From positions 1 to 48,702 of the forward strand of contig JAJDBD010000082.1 in assembly GCA_029261575.1 (NCBI GenBank): a stretch of DNA of 48,702 nt. Direction: 5' to 3'. A program made the translations under genes and the position numbers. Below the pieces are notes generated by a model. It saw only the letters and a list, made by a program, of their open reading frames with translations. It searched no databases and was not told where the DNA came from. Each line of letters starts with the position of its first letter. The first letter of the stretch is position 1. Shown piece after piece: positions 25,675-34,826 of the stretch. The DNA is from Nitrospinaceae bacterium. Its GTDB lineage: Bacteria; Nitrospinota; Nitrospinia; Nitrospinales; JACRGP01.

Positions 25675-26484
25675 TTAGTTTTCCACATTCCTGGCGCAAC
25701 GGAAGCCGAGGAAGTCGCTTTTTAATTTTGGAACGGAGGCGTTGCGGTAGGTCATTCTCACGTCCTGGGCGTCGCTTTTCCAATGTCCGCCGCGGACCAC
25801 TTTATATTGCCGTTTTTTGGGTCCCTGCGGGTTCTTTTTGGGTGAGAACATGTAGAACTCTGGCATGTGCCAGTCGTAAACCCATTCAGAAACGTTGCCG
25901 GCGAGATCGTAAACGCCGTAATCGGATTTTCCGTTTTCAAAGGAACCGACCGGCATGGATTTTCCGGATTCATTGTTAAAGTTCAACCGGCTCTTGTCGG
26001 GTTTTTCATTTCCCCAGGGATACTCGATTTGCCTTTTGCCCCGCGAGGCCTTTTCCCATTCCGCTTCTGTTGGCAGGCGTTTTCCCTTCCAGAGGCAGTA
26101 ATTAGTTGCGTTCTTCCAGGTCACGCCGACCACCGGCTGGTTGGGCTGGTTGAAATCCTTCTGGTCCCAGAACTCGGGCGCCGCAACCTTTTTCTCTTCC
26201 AGGTATTCCTTATATTCTGCGTTGGTGGTCTCGTATTTATCCATATAAAAGGCGTCGATCTCCACCTTATGCGCGGGGTCTTCCGGTCCCAGCATGTGGC
26301 GGTCGGGATTCAAGACGTCCATGGGATTGAGTTCGTGCAGGGATCTGCGGCTTCCCATTTCGAAAACTCCTCCGGGAATGAGGATCATATTTTTGATCTG
26401 CTCCGAAGTAGGGGCGGTTTCGGAAAAGACTGGACCGGCTGTGGAAATTGAAATTAACAAAATTAGTAAACAGATTTTTTTCAT
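25675..26484 (-). CDS. SUMF1-domain (formylglycine-generating-enzyme-like) secreted protein
   Basis: A 269-residue exported protein: signal peptide 1-21 (MKKICLLILLISISTAGPVFS) then a FGE/SUMF1 fold (about 32-266). Diagnostic blocks are IPGGVFEMGS, PVVGVTWKNA, RLPTEAEWEKASRG and YPWGNEKP, ending in GFRCARN. The pair of catalytic cysteines of true formylglycine-generating enzymes is absent: the region VVRGGHWKSDAQDVR...FLGFRCA has only the structural final Cys. It is therefore a SUMF1-fold protein without sulfatase-activating chemistry. The ATG at 26484 has a GGAA site five bases before it. Convergent with coaBC. Confidence 0.85.
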   Translation of the reverse strand: MKKICLLILLISISTAGPVFSETAPTSEQIKNMILIPGGVFEMGSRRSLHELNPMDVLNPDRHMLGPEDPAHKVEIDAFYMDKYETTNAEYKEYLEEKKVAAPEFWDQKDFNQPNQPVVGVTWKNATNYCLWKGKRLPTEAEWEKASRGKRQIEYPWGNEKPDKSRLNFNNESGKSMPVGSFENGKSDYGVYDLAGNVSEWVYDWHMPEFYMFSPKKNPQGPKKRQYKVVRGGHWKSDAQDVRMTYRNASVPKLKSDFLGFRCARNVEN

Positions 26485-26628
26485 GGACGTTTCCATTTAA
26501 ACGGCGGTTTAAAGTTAGGTTTTTTCTTTGCGCGTTGACTCCCAGGTTCAATCATTATACAATTGAAATTCCTCACAAACAGACGCCGCAGGGATAAGTT
26601 TACTCCCATGATATAACGGGAAAAGGTC

Positions 26629-27030
26629 ATGGAAAAACCCCAAAAAGAACCTATTCTGATCAATCAAAAGCAGGATTACAAGCTTTGCCTGAATTGCGGT
26701 TTTCCCAATCGTAATTCTGACAAAACCTGCATCTATTGCAGTTCCAGCCTGATTCAGGACGCTGGTCTCTTCGCTTGGTTTCGCCAAACCTATTACGTCC
26801 TCCGCTGGCGTTGGCAGTTGAAGCAAAAACGCACGAATTTGAATAAGGAATCCCGGTCGCCTTTATTTCAAAACCTGGGATATTTTTTAATCGGCGCGGG
26901 TCTCAGCGGAGTGAGCTTGTATGTTTTTACCCTGGCGGTGACCGAGAAATCCTTTTCCAACGGTTTGATCGCCGCGCTATTTTTTCTTTACGGATTTTTT
27001 ACTCTAAAGAGTTTGTTTTTCCGCAAATAG
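26629..27030 (+). CDS. Zinc-ribbon membrane protein
   Basis: A 133-residue protein of unknown role. The N-terminal zinc ribbon has two CxxC knuckles (C20/C23 and C34/C37; KLCLNCGFPN...CIYCSSS). A basic linker rich in Trp/Arg follows, and two hydrophobic helices lie near residues 83-101 and 108-130. The zinc finger would face the cytoplasm. It sits on the plus strand between a SUMF1-type gene and copA; no operon partner is apparent. Such proteins are common but poorly characterised. Confidence 0.65.
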   Translation: MEKPQKEPILINQKQDYKLCLNCGFPNRNSDKTCIYCSSSLIQDAGLFAWFRQTYYVLRWRWQLKQKRTNLNKESRSPLFQNLGYFLIGAGLSGVSLYVFTLAVTEKSFSNGLIAALFFLYGFFTLKSLFFRK

Positions 27031-27196
27031 TCCTCCCTCAAATTGCCCCGGTTATTCCCCTTTCGTGCGAGCGTCCTTAACGGCCTACCGCGTTCTTTTC
27101 TTCTTCAATATTAAGCAAACCCCAAAGATATAAAATATAATCTAACATGTAACGGGCTTATCCGCCATGAACGCTTTAATATACTGGTGAGGCCAG

Positions 27197-29659
27197 ATGG
27201 AACAGACGCTTTTCAACAATCCCTCCGATAAAATCGTTTTCCCCGTCAAGGGAATGTCCTGCGCCAGTTGCGCGTCGCGGATAGAAAAAAAACTTGGATC
27301 ATTGGAAGGCGTTCGCCTGGCGGAGGTCAACTTCGGCGCGGGGCAGGCGACGGTGGAATACGATCCCAACAGCGTGACTCCGGATAAATTTGTGAAAGTT
27401 ATCGAAAACCTCGGATTCGAGGCGCCCGGGAAAAAGCAGACTTTTTCGGTGGAAGGGATGACTTGCGCTTCCTGCGTTTCCAGAGTGGAAAAAAAGCTAG
27501 GGAGTCTGGCCGGAGTTAAAAATGCCGTTGTGAATTTGTCCGCCGAAAAAGTTTCGGTAGAATTTTTTCCCGGTCAAACCGGGCCGGAGGAATTTGAGAG
27601 CGCCTTACGAAATATCGGCTACACCCTGCGAATTATGGCAGAGGCGGGCGAAGACGAAGTGCGGGAATCCCAACTCCGCGAATCGCAAGCCCTCAAACTA
27701 AAATTCATCGTTTCCGCCTGCGCCGGCGCCTTGATCATGGCCGGGGGGATGTTTTGGGGATTTTCGCATCTTTTATTATTTCTACTGGCCACGCCCGTGC
27801 AGTTTTGGGCGGGGCGACAATTTTACCAGGGCGCCTGGTCGGGCGTTCGACACGGGTATACAGACATGAATACCCTGGTGGCGGTTGGGACTTCCGCCGC
27901 TTATTTTTACAGCGCTTTCGTTGCCTTATTCCCAGGGGCAATCTCGGCGACCGGGCAAGCGGCGGACGTCTATTTCGATACCTCCGTCATGATCATTGCG
28001 CTGGTGTTGATGGGGCGCTGGCTGGAAGCGGGAGCCAAACAAAAAGTTTCGGACGCTATAAAAAGCCTGGTCAATTTAAAACCCAAAACTGCGCAGGTGG
28101 AACGCGACGGACTTGAAATTAAAATCTCCGTCGACGAGGTTCATAAAGGAGACATCGTGATCGTTCGTTCGGGAGAAAAAATTCCCGTCGACGGAACGAT
28201 CCTGAACGGCAACGGCTCTGTGGACGAGTCCATGGTGACTGGTGAAAGCCTTCCGGTGGAAAAGAAACCGGGAGACAGAGTGATCGGCGCGAGCATCAAC
28301 CAATCGGGATATTTTAAAATGCGCGCCGAACGTCTCGGGAGCGAATCCGTATTGTCCCAAATCATCCAACTGGTTCAGGAGGCCCAGGGTTCCAAAGCCC
28401 CGGTGCAAAGATTGGCGGACAAGGTGGCCGGGATATTCGTCCCCGCCGTCATGGGCGTGGCGGTTTTGACATTTTTAATCTGGTGGGGCTGGGGCGCGAC
28501 GTTGGCCGGTATAGAAAACCCGTTTTTATTTGCGTTGATGGCCTTTATTTCCGTTTTAATCATCGCCTGTCCCTGCGCTCTGGGACTGGCCACTCCCACG
28601 GCGATCATGGTTGGGACGGGGAGGGGAGCGCAGTTGGGAATTCTCATCAAGGGCGGAGCCGTTCTGGAACAGGCGCAAAATATTGATACCGTGGTTTTCG
28701 ATAAGACGGGCACGTTGACCCAGGGCAAGCCCCAGGTGACGGATGTTTTTTGCTCGCCAGAAACGGCATTGTCCGCCGATACGGTTTTGCGGTTGGCCGC
28801 TTCCCTGGAAAAAGGATCGGAACATCCTTTGGCGCAAGCCGTCGTCCGGGAGGCGGAGGAACGGGGTTTGGAGCTGGCTCCGGTCGACGATTTTCAAAAC
28901 CAGCCGGGATTTGGCGTGAAGGGGCGCGTGGAGGGAATGGATCTGGCTCTGGGAAACTTGAGCTTGACGCCGGACCCCACCGGCGAGGTTTCGGTTTTGC
29001 AATATCGAATGGAAGAATGGTCGCGTAAGGGGAAAACGCCCATGTGCCTGTGGGTGGACGGAAAACCCGCGGGCGCCCTGGCCGCCGCGGACGCCTTGCG
29101 TCCAGAGGCTGTTTCAGCCGTCCAACGTTTGCGTCAAGCAGGCATGGAAGTGGTCATGATGACCGGCGACCGCTTGGAAACCGCGCGCGCTATTGCGGAT
29201 GAAATCGGGGTCGAAAAAGTTTTCGCCGAAGTCTTGCCGGGCGATAAAGCCGGCGAGGTAAAAAAAATGATGGACCAGGGACATTTTGTCGCGATGGTCG
29301 GCGACGGCGTCAACGACGCTCCGGCCCTGGCGCAGGCGCAGATTGGAATTGCCGTTGGGTCCGGAACGGACGTCGCCATGGAGGCTTCGGACATTACTCT
29401 GATGACCCACGATTTGCACTCCGTGGCGGACGCCATTGAACTGAGCCGGCAGACCATGCGCAAGATTCGCCAGAACCTTTTTTGGGCGTTTTTTTATAAC
29501 ACATTGGGAATCCCCATCGCCGCCGGAGTTTTGTACCCCGCTTTTGGGATTTTGCTCAAGCCCTTGTTCGCCGCCGCCGCGATGTCTTTAAGCTCGGTTT
29601 CCGTGGTCGGCAATTCCCTTTTGCTCAAGCGGTTTGAGCCTTCGAGACGCAGGCCCTAA
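27197..29659 (+). CDS. copA: Copper-translocating P1B-type ATPase CopA
   Basis: An 820-residue Cu(I) export ATPase. Two N-terminal heavy-metal-associated domains carry GMSCASC (C22/C25) and GMTCASC (C90/C93). The transmembrane core has eight expected helices, including the metal site CPC (458-460 in [13 protein letters not shown]). The actuator contains TGES (348-351), the phosphorylation site is D502 in [11 protein letters not shown], and the hinge is [13 protein letters not shown]. The ATG at 27197 has only a weak GAGG. It exports copper from the cytoplasm, in a window that also encodes a cupredoxin and an adenylate cyclase. The last codon overlaps apbE (see 29656). Confidence 0.96.
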   Translation: MEQTLFNNPSDKIVFPVKGMSCASCASRIEKKLGSLEGVRLAEVNFGAGQATVEYDPNSVTPDKFVKVIENLGFEAPGKKQTFSVEGMTCASCVSRVEKKLGSLAGVKNAVVNLSAEKVSVEFFPGQTGPEEFESALRNIGYTLRIMAEAGEDEVRESQLRESQALKLKFIVSACAGALIMAGGMFWGFSHLLLFLLATPVQFWAGRQFYQGAWSGVRHGYTDMNTLVAVGTSAAYFYSAFVALFPGAISATGQAADVYFDTSVMIIALVLMGRWLEAGAKQKVSDAIKSLVNLKPKTAQVERDGLEIKISVDEVHKGDIVIVRSGEKIPVDGTILNGNGSVDESMVTGESLPVEKKPGDRVIGASINQSGYFKMRAERLGSESVLSQIIQLVQEAQGSKAPVQRLADKVAGIFVPAVMGVAVLTFLIWWGWGATLAGIENPFLFALMAFISVLIIACPCALGLATPTAIMVGTGRGAQLGILIKGGAVLEQAQNIDTVVFDKTGTLTQGKPQVTDVFCSPETALSADTVLRLAASLEKGSEHPLAQAVVREAEERGLELAPVDDFQNQPGFGVKGRVEGMDLALGNLSLTPDPTGEVSVLQYRMEEWSRKGKTPMCLWVDGKPAGALAAADALRPEAVSAVQRLRQAGMEVVMMTGDRLETARAIADEIGVEKVFAEVLPGDKAGEVKKMMDQGHFVAMVGDGVNDAPALAQAQIGIAVGSGTDVAMEASDITLMTHDLHSVADAIELSRQTMRKIRQNLFWAFFYNTLGIPIAAGVLYPAFGILLKPLFAAAAMSLSSVSVVGNSLLLKRFEPSRRRP

Positions 29660-30657
29660 GGTTCGGGGAAGTTGAGCCGGTATTGTTTTCCGGCGTCGTC
29701 CACCGCCAGAGCGCCGACGCCGGGCGTTGATTTTAAAAAATCCATCCCCTTTTCGATTCCCATAACAAATGCCGCCGTGGCCAAGGCGTCCGCCTCCATG
29801 GCAGAGGAAGCGGTTACGCTAAAGGACCGGACGCCGCGCGCGGGCAATCCCGTTTCCGGGTCGAGGATATGGTGGTAGCGAACCCCGTCCTTCATAAAGT
29901 AACGTTGATAATCGCCCGAGGTCGCAATTGCCCCGTCGCGGATGGGAAGCGTTGCCAAAATTTCCTGCGGTTTTCTTGGATGCTGTATCCCAACAACCCA
30001 CGGATGTTTGCCGTCTTTTGTTCCAAATGCCCGGAGGTCTCCGCCTGCGTTGACGAGTCCGTTCTGGACGCCGTGTTCACGCAACACCTTAACCGCCTGG
30101 TCGACGGCGTAACCTTTAGCGATCGATCCCAACTCCAGCGCCATGCCGGGTTGGGTCAAACGTATCTTGCCTTCATTGATTTCGATATTTTGAAAGCCCG
30201 TTCGGGTGAGCGCCTCCTCAAGTTTTTCGGTGGACGGCGGGGCGCTTACGGCCCCGTCGAAATTCCAGAGTTGAACCACCGGTCCGAGCGCGACGTCCAA
30301 TACGCCTTTTGAGTGAGCGCCCCAGTGGATTCCCGCATTTATGACTTTCAATAAATCCGGGGAGACGTCGATGAATTCACCGCCCGCATTTTTGTTCAGA
30401 CGGGAAACTTCCGAGTCGGGTTTATGGCCGCTCATCAGGTTTTCGATCCGGGAAATTTCGTCGAAGGCCTGGCCGATGGCGGACTGAGCCAATGCTTTGT
30501 CGGGATGATGAACAGAGATTTCCACCAGCGTTCCCATCTGGAGTTGAGCGCGGCGGGTGATTTGCGGATCCGATTCTTGTGACTGACAGGCCCCGCAAAA
30601 CAGCGCCAAGGTCAATAGCAGGAGTCGTAGAGTAATGTTTATTAAATCAGTTTTCAA
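29656..30657 (-). CDS. apbE: FAD:protein FMN transferase (ApbE), lipoprotein form
   Basis: A 333-residue periplasmic flavin transferase that attaches FMN to threonine residues of proteins such as NqrB/NqrC or RnfG/RnfD. The signal peptide (1-23) ends at FCGAC with C24 as the probable lipidated cysteine. Conserved blocks are [18 protein letters not shown], the flavin-binding [12 protein letters not shown]-like segment (here [12 protein letters not shown]) and [10 protein letters not shown]. Targets (nqr or rnf genes) are not in the window. It overlaps the end of copA by four bases in convergent orientation (TAA at 29657-29659 and TAG at 29656-29658). Confidence 0.93.
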   Translation of the reverse strand: MKTDLINITLRLLLLTLALFCGACQSQESDPQITRRAQLQMGTLVEISVHHPDKALAQSAIGQAFDEISRIENLMSGHKPDSEVSRLNKNAGGEFIDVSPDLLKVINAGIHWGAHSKGVLDVALGPVVQLWNFDGAVSAPPSTEKLEEALTRTGFQNIEINEGKIRLTQPGMALELGSIAKGYAVDQAVKVLREHGVQNGLVNAGGDLRAFGTKDGKHPWVVGIQHPRKPQEILATLPIRDGAIATSGDYQRYFMKDGVRYHHILDPETGLPARGVRSFSVTASSAMEADALATAAFVMGIEKGMDFLKSTPGVGALAVDDAGKQYRLNFPEP

Positions 30658-30855
30658 AACCGGCTCATGAATGGGATTTTGATACGATGGCGTCGCAACC
30701 GATTTTAGCAGTTTAACGTCCAGCGCCGTTTATAATTTTCAGGACAAGCCTGGGTGGGTATGCTATTCTCGTTTAATTTTTTGAGGCCATAAAAACCGAA
30801 ATTATTATTTTATTCGCCCGGCGCCATTGCGCGTTGGGAGAAAAAGGACGCCCCT

Positions 30856-31503
30856 ATGGTAAAGATAGCGCCATCCATTTTGGCCGCCGATTTTAGTCGG
30901 CTCGGCGAAGAGGTTAAAGCCGTGGAGGAGGCGGGCGCCGACTGGATTCATGTCGACGTCATGGACGGGCATTTTGTCCCCAATATCACCATCGGGCCTC
31001 CCGTCGTCGAGTCCATCCGCAAAGTCACCAAACTGACTCTCGACGTGCATTTGATGATCGAAAATGCCGACCGGTACATTCCGGAGTTTGCCGACGCGGG
31101 GGCGGACATTATCACGGTGCACATGGAGGCGTGCCCGCATTTGCATCGCACCATTCAGATTATCAAGGATCTGAAGATGGGAGCGGGCGTCGTGCTCAAT
31201 CCGGGGACGTCGCTGTTCACGCTGGACGAAATTCTAAGCGAGATTGATCTGGTATTGTTGATGTCCGTCAACCCTGGATTCGGAGGGCAAAAATTCATTC
31301 CCGCCGTTTTGGATAAAATCAGGTTGCTGGAGAGTACCCTGGAGCAATGCGAGAAGGATATCGGTCTGCAGGTCGACGGCGGAATCAAGGTCGACAACGT
31401 CGGGGAAATCAAAAAGGCCGGGGCCGACGTCATTGTTGCCGGGTCGGCCATATTTGAGAGCGACGATTATGCCGCGACGATTGAGGCGTTGCGGAATGGT
31501 TAA
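30856..31503 (+). CDS. rpe: Ribulose-phosphate 3-epimerase
   Basis: A 215-residue TIM-barrel enzyme interconverting ribulose-5-phosphate and xylulose-5-phosphate in the pentose-phosphate/Calvin cycles. Signature blocks are IAPSILAADFSRLGEEV, HVDVMDGHFVPNITIG (metal ligands and catalytic Asp), MSVNPGFGGQKFIP and QVDGGIKVDN. An AAGGA site precedes the ATG by ten bases. The length is standard. It stands alone between apbE (divergent) and tatA. Confidence 0.96.
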   Translation: MVKIAPSILAADFSRLGEEVKAVEEAGADWIHVDVMDGHFVPNITIGPPVVESIRKVTKLTLDVHLMIENADRYIPEFADAGADIITVHMEACPHLHRTIQIIKDLKMGAGVVLNPGTSLFTLDEILSEIDLVLLMSVNPGFGGQKFIPAVLDKIRLLESTLEQCEKDIGLQVDGGIKVDNVGEIKKAGADVIVAGSAIFESDDYAATIEALRNG

Positions 31504-31649
31504 TCCCCCGCCTTTTCAGTTGAATTTCATGATCCAAAGCGGTTACACTGGCCCCAATCAATAAACGACGGTAATTCAATGTCGCGAGGTTCCTGGTTGG
31601 CGCAGGCCGTTGGAACTTTTATCAAGTTTTAACTGGAGGATTTAGAGCT

Positions 31650-32093
31650 ATGATGGGAATCGGTTTTCCCGAGTTGATGATCATTCTGGTCATCATTATG
31701 ATTATATTTGGGGCCGGAAAATTGCCGGAAATCGGTTCCGCTTTTGGCCGCAGCATCAAAAACTTTAAATCTTCCATGAAGGAAGCCGAAGAGTTGGAAA
31801 AAGCGGTTGAAACTCCAGAAGGTGGAACTCCCGAAGGTGAAATTGCCGAAGGCGGGGAGGGCGCCCAATCAGCCCAATCAGAAATGGACAAGGCCCAGGA
31901 AGAAGAGAAGGCTTTGAGCGACGAGGAAAAGGAAAAACTGGCGCGTGAAAAGGCTCAGGCCGAAGGCGAGGCCAAGGACAAGGCCATGAAGGATACCTCC
32001 GACAGGTTTACGGCCAATCTGCCGCGAAAAGGCAGTTACGATTACGCCGAGGACATGAAACAACAGGAAGCAAAGAAAAAGAAAAAAGTCTGA
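31650..32093 (+). CDS. tatA: Sec-independent translocase protein TatA
   Basis: A 147-residue TatA/E family protein that forms the pore-like element of the twin-arginine translocase. The N-terminal FPELMIILVIIMIIFG (about 6-21) is the single membrane helix, followed by the hinge GAGKLPEIG and the amphipathic helix (SIKNFKSSMKEAEEL). The rest (60-140) is a highly charged E/K-rich tail, longer than in E. coli. GGAGG (31635-31639) lies ten bases before the ATG at 31650. The last 26 codons plus the terminator are duplicated at 34827-34967. tatB and tatC are not in the window. Confidence 0.93.
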   Translation: MMGIGFPELMIILVIIMIIFGAGKLPEIGSAFGRSIKNFKSSMKEAEELEKAVETPEGGTPEGEIAEGGEGAQSAQSEMDKAQEEEKALSDEEKEKLAREKAQAEGEAKDKAMKDTSDRFTANLPRKGSYDYAEDMKQQEAKKKKKV

Positions 32094-32156
32094 TAGCTGG
32101 CAGACACAATTGCCGAATAGGAAAAAGGCCGCCGGTTTCCGGCGGCCTTTTTTTAT
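32016..32156 (+). repeat. 141 bp direct repeat, left copy (tatA 3' end + terminator)
   Basis: This block aligns base-for-base, without gaps, to 34827-34967 with eight mismatches. From 32019 to 32093 (coding end and stop) the two copies are identical over 75 bases; the differences fall mostly in the terminator part. The copies delimit the osmolyte islet. Confidence 0.9.
32122..32156 (+). terminator. Intrinsic terminator of tatA (bidirectional)
   Basis: The stem GGCCGCCGG with loop TTT and CCGGCGGCC is flanked by A5 and T7. It is placed between the convergent tatA and BCCT genes, so it may stop both. Confidence 0.85.
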
Positions 32157-32158
32157 CG

Positions 32159-33670
32159 TTAAAACTCCTTTCTCAATTCCTTGAACAAGGCAAAGCACAT
32201 TCCTATCATTATGAGAGCAAAGGGCAACCCTGAAGCGATGGCGGCGGTTTGCAATGCTTTTAAGCCCCCGGCCAATACGAGTACAGATGCAATCACCCCT
32301 TCGGTTACGGCCCAGAAAATTCTCTGGTTTTTGGGCGGGTCCTGATCTCCACCGGCGGTCAATATATCGATCACCAGACTTCCTGAATCGGAGGAGGTCA
32401 CAAAAAATGTGACGATGACCAATGTCGACAAGGCGGCGGTAATCTGGTCAAAGGGGAGGTAGGCCAGGGTTTTAAAAAGGGCTGTGCTTACGTTGGCTGA
32501 AACGGCGGCGGCAATGGGAGCGCCTTGAATCGTTTCCAGATAGAGTGCGGTTCCGCCAAAAACGCTCAACCAGATAAAGGTCGCCAAAACGGGGGCGAAC
32601 AAGCCGCCAATAATAAATTCACGGACGGTTCTTCCCCTGGAAATTCGCGCGATGAACATCCCGACGAAAGGCGCCCAGGCGATCCACCAGCCCCAATAAA
32701 AAATTGTCCAGGTGGCCTGCCAATCCGGGGCGGCCACCCATTCGCTCCAGTAACTAAAATAAACAATATTGCTTAAGTAATCTTTCAGGCCTTCGCCAAA
32801 GGTTTGTAAGATAAACCCTGTGGGGCCGAGAAAAAATATAAAGGAAACCAAAATCACGCTCAGCCAAATATTGAAGTGGCTGAGCCGACTGATCCCTTTC
32901 TCCAGACCCAAAACCACAGAGATGGTGGCGCATGCGGTGATCAATGCGATCAGAACAATTTGGGTCGTTTTAGTTTCGGGACAATCGCCCAGAAAGTTCA
33001 GACCAGAGTTGACTTGCATGGCTCCCAATCCGAGAGATGTGGCCACTCCAAACATGGTTCCTACAACGGCAAAAATATCGATGCAATGCCCCCATCGTCC
33101 GTATATTTTTTCCCCTAAGAGAGGATAGAAACAGGATCGAATAGTTAAAGGCAGGCCTTTTCGAAAAGAAAAATAAGCCAGAGAAAGTCCCACGACCATA
33201 AAAATGGCCCAGGCGTGCAGACCCCAGTGAAAGAAAGTGATTCCAATCGCCTGGTTGGCCGGCGCGAACGCTTGCAAATTGGCCATGGGAGGATTTGCGT
33301 AATGTTTGATCGGTTCGGCAATGCTCCAAAACACCAAACCAATACCCATGCCGGCGCTGAACATCATGGCAAACCATGTGGTATAGCCGAATTCAGGTTT
33401 TTCATCGGGTTGTCCTAAACGGACGCCGCCAAACCGACTGAAGAGTAGATACAAAACAAAAATAAGAAACAGGATCGTGGAAACTGTAAATACCCAGCTG
33501 AAGTTATTAACAATGCCTGATTGAACGGCGTCAAAGAAACTTTTAGAGGAACGGGTAAACAAGGTCGCCGCCAAGATGAATACGAGCATGATTATTGCGG
33601 AACCGATGAACACCTGAGGATGTGTTCTTTTAAAAAACAGAAACGGTTGGGTTTTTATTTCATGCTTCAC
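32159..33670 (-). CDS. BCCT-family betaine/carnitine/choline transporter
   Basis: A 503-residue sodium-coupled uptake carrier for glycine betaine or related osmolytes in the inner membrane. About twelve hydrophobic helices are visible. The family glycine motif GMGIG (107-111 in FSAGMGIGLVFW) is of the sodium-coupled type, and the substrate-site helix WWIAWAPFVGMFIARIS followed by RGRTVREFI is characteristic of BCCT. The long osmosensing C-terminal tail of BetP is absent. The start is GTG at 33670 with AGAGAG upstream; no suitable ATG is in frame. Its promoter is at 33713-33741. It is divergent from the betaine-synthesis gene. Confidence 0.93.
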   Translation of the reverse strand: MKHEIKTQPFLFFKRTHPQVFIGSAIIMLVFILAATLFTRSSKSFFDAVQSGIVNNFSWVFTVSTILFLIFVLYLLFSRFGGVRLGQPDEKPEFGYTTWFAMMFSAGMGIGLVFWSIAEPIKHYANPPMANLQAFAPANQAIGITFFHWGLHAWAIFMVVGLSLAYFSFRKGLPLTIRSCFYPLLGEKIYGRWGHCIDIFAVVGTMFGVATSLGLGAMQVNSGLNFLGDCPETKTTQIVLIALITACATISVVLGLEKGISRLSHFNIWLSVILVSFIFFLGPTGFILQTFGEGLKDYLSNIVYFSYWSEWVAAPDWQATWTIFYWGWWIAWAPFVGMFIARISRGRTVREFIIGGLFAPVLATFIWLSVFGGTALYLETIQGAPIAAAVSANVSTALFKTLAYLPFDQITAALSTLVIVTFFVTSSDSGSLVIDILTAGGDQDPPKNQRIFWAVTEGVIASVLVLAGGLKALQTAAIASGLPFALIMIGMCFALFKELRKEF

Positions 33671-33712
33671 GGGGATCTCTCTGTTAGAGAATGAGATGGT
33701 AGCTGATGAATT

Positions 33713-33741
33713 GTATTAAAAACTTGTCGGTTGCTTTTCAA
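33713..33741 (-). promoter_or_regulatory. Predicted sigma-70 promoter of the BCCT gene
   Basis: On the minus strand: -35 TTGAAA (33736-33741), a 17-base spacer and -10 TAATAC (33713-33718). The 5' leader would be about 37 bases. Confidence 0.65.
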
Positions 33742-33776
33742 GCTAATGCCGAAAAAAAAGGAACACCTCCGCTAAT

Positions 33777-33805
33777 TTGCAATTACTGCGGTTTTTATGT
33801 ATGAT
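33777..33805 (+). promoter_or_regulatory. Predicted sigma-70 promoter of the betaine methyltransferase
   Basis: -35 TTGCAA (33777-33782), a 17-base spacer and -10 TATGAT (33800-33805). Transcription from about 33812 would give a leader of about 150 bases before the ATG at 33965. Confidence 0.65.
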
Positions 33806-33811
33806 GGCCTC

Positions 33812-33964
33812 CTTCAAAGAAATTCCTAAGGGTTTTCCCTTTTTTAATAAATCCAAATAGTTTATTTGGGCGTTTTTTTTGTTTCTTTGATTTTCCATTA
33901 ATGGAGGAATGATAGCGTCTGAATGCTATTCCTAAAATTAATCTAATTAAATAAGGAGGCATTC
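33812..33964 (+). promoter_or_regulatory. Structured leader with two terminator-like hairpins
   Basis: The strand 33814-33822 (TCAAAGAAA) is exactly complementary to 33882-33890 (TTTCTTTGA). Between them lie two stem-plus-T-tract structures: AAGGG-tttt-CCCTT then T's (33828-33845), and CCAAATA-gtt-TATTTGG then T8 (33853-33880). Downstream are the palindrome TCCATTAATGGA (33894-33905), a hairpin 33905-33933 (AGGAA...TTCCT, TAGC...GCTA), and the start-proximal AAGGAGG. This layout could be an attenuator or a riboswitch-like element, but no known class is recognised. Confidence 0.45.
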
Positions 33965-34810
33965 ATGAATACTTCTTTTGAAAAAACCGCTGTTGATAAA
34001 GCCCAGGATTATTACAACAGCGCCCCCGCCGACGAGTTTTATTTTAAAATTTGGGGCGGCGATCACATCCACGTCGGAATTTACAACCATCCCCAAGAAG
34101 CCATTAAGGAAGCCAGCCCAAGAATAGTACACATGATGGCTTCAAAATTAAACTTAAATGCCGATACCAAGGTATTGGACCTCGGCTCTGGTTACGGAGG
34201 AGCCGCCCGGTATCTAGCGAAAAAATACGGTTGCCAGGTTACCTGCCTGAATCTCAGCGAAACTCAAAACGAAAGAAACGAGAGCCTGACTAAAAAAGCC
34301 GGGCTGGACGGCCTGGTCACAGTTGTCGAAGGCAACTTTGAGGATATACCATTTCCCGATAACTCGTTTGACGTCGTTTGGTCACAAGACGCCATCGTCC
34401 ATAGTTCCAACCGAGAACTGGTCGTGGAAGAGGTGGTTCGGGTTTTGAAAGAGAACGGTGAATTTATTTTTACCGATCTGATGCAAACCTTTGATTGCCC
34501 AAAAACTATTTTGAAGCCCGTGTTGGATAGAATCCATCTGGATTCTCTGGGATCTTTTGGCTTTTATGTGGAACAGGCCAGAAAACTCGGAGTAAGAAAC
34601 GCCACAGTGCTCGATCTTTCCGAACACCTAACGACCCATTACCAGCGTGTGATGGAGGAAACCCAAAAACGGTATGATGAAATGGTCGAAATTTGTGGGA
34701 AAGAATATATCGACACAATGATCCAGGGCTTAAAACACTGGGTGGAAGCGGGGAAGAACGATCATCTGTCCTGGGGAATTGTTCATTTGAATAAAAGCGT
34801 GGTGGTTTAG
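33965..34810 (+). CDS. Sarcosine/dimethylglycine N-methyltransferase
   Basis: A 281-residue SAM-dependent methyltransferase that carries out the last steps from sarcosine via dimethylglycine to glycine betaine. The N-terminus (DKAQDYYNSAPADEFYFKIW, GGDHIHVGIY) is characteristic of this subfamily, known from halophilic cyanobacteria and Ectothiorhodospira. Motif I is LDLGSGYGGAARY (residues 71-83). The catalytic region is VWSQDAIVHSSNRE, then FTDLMQTFDCP and LDSLGSFGFY. AAGGAGG (33953-33959) precedes the ATG. The partner glycine/sarcosine methyltransferase is not in the window, so sarcosine may come from elsewhere. The gene pairs with the BCCT transporter. Confidence 0.93.
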   Translation: MNTSFEKTAVDKAQDYYNSAPADEFYFKIWGGDHIHVGIYNHPQEAIKEASPRIVHMMASKLNLNADTKVLDLGSGYGGAARYLAKKYGCQVTCLNLSETQNERNESLTKKAGLDGLVTVVEGNFEDIPFPDNSFDVVWSQDAIVHSSNRELVVEEVVRVLKENGEFIFTDLMQTFDCPKTILKPVLDRIHLDSLGSFGFYVEQARKLGVRNATVLDLSEHLTTHYQRVMEETQKRYDEMVEICGKEYIDTMIQGLKHWVEAGKNDHLSWGIVHLNKSVVV

Positions 34811-34826
34811 GAAGGGGATTACCTGG

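Noticed and set aside
33812-33964. Known glycine, SAM or ykkC-type riboswitch in the leader
   Set aside because: None of the conserved core sequences of these classes could be found; only the general stem and terminator layout is present.
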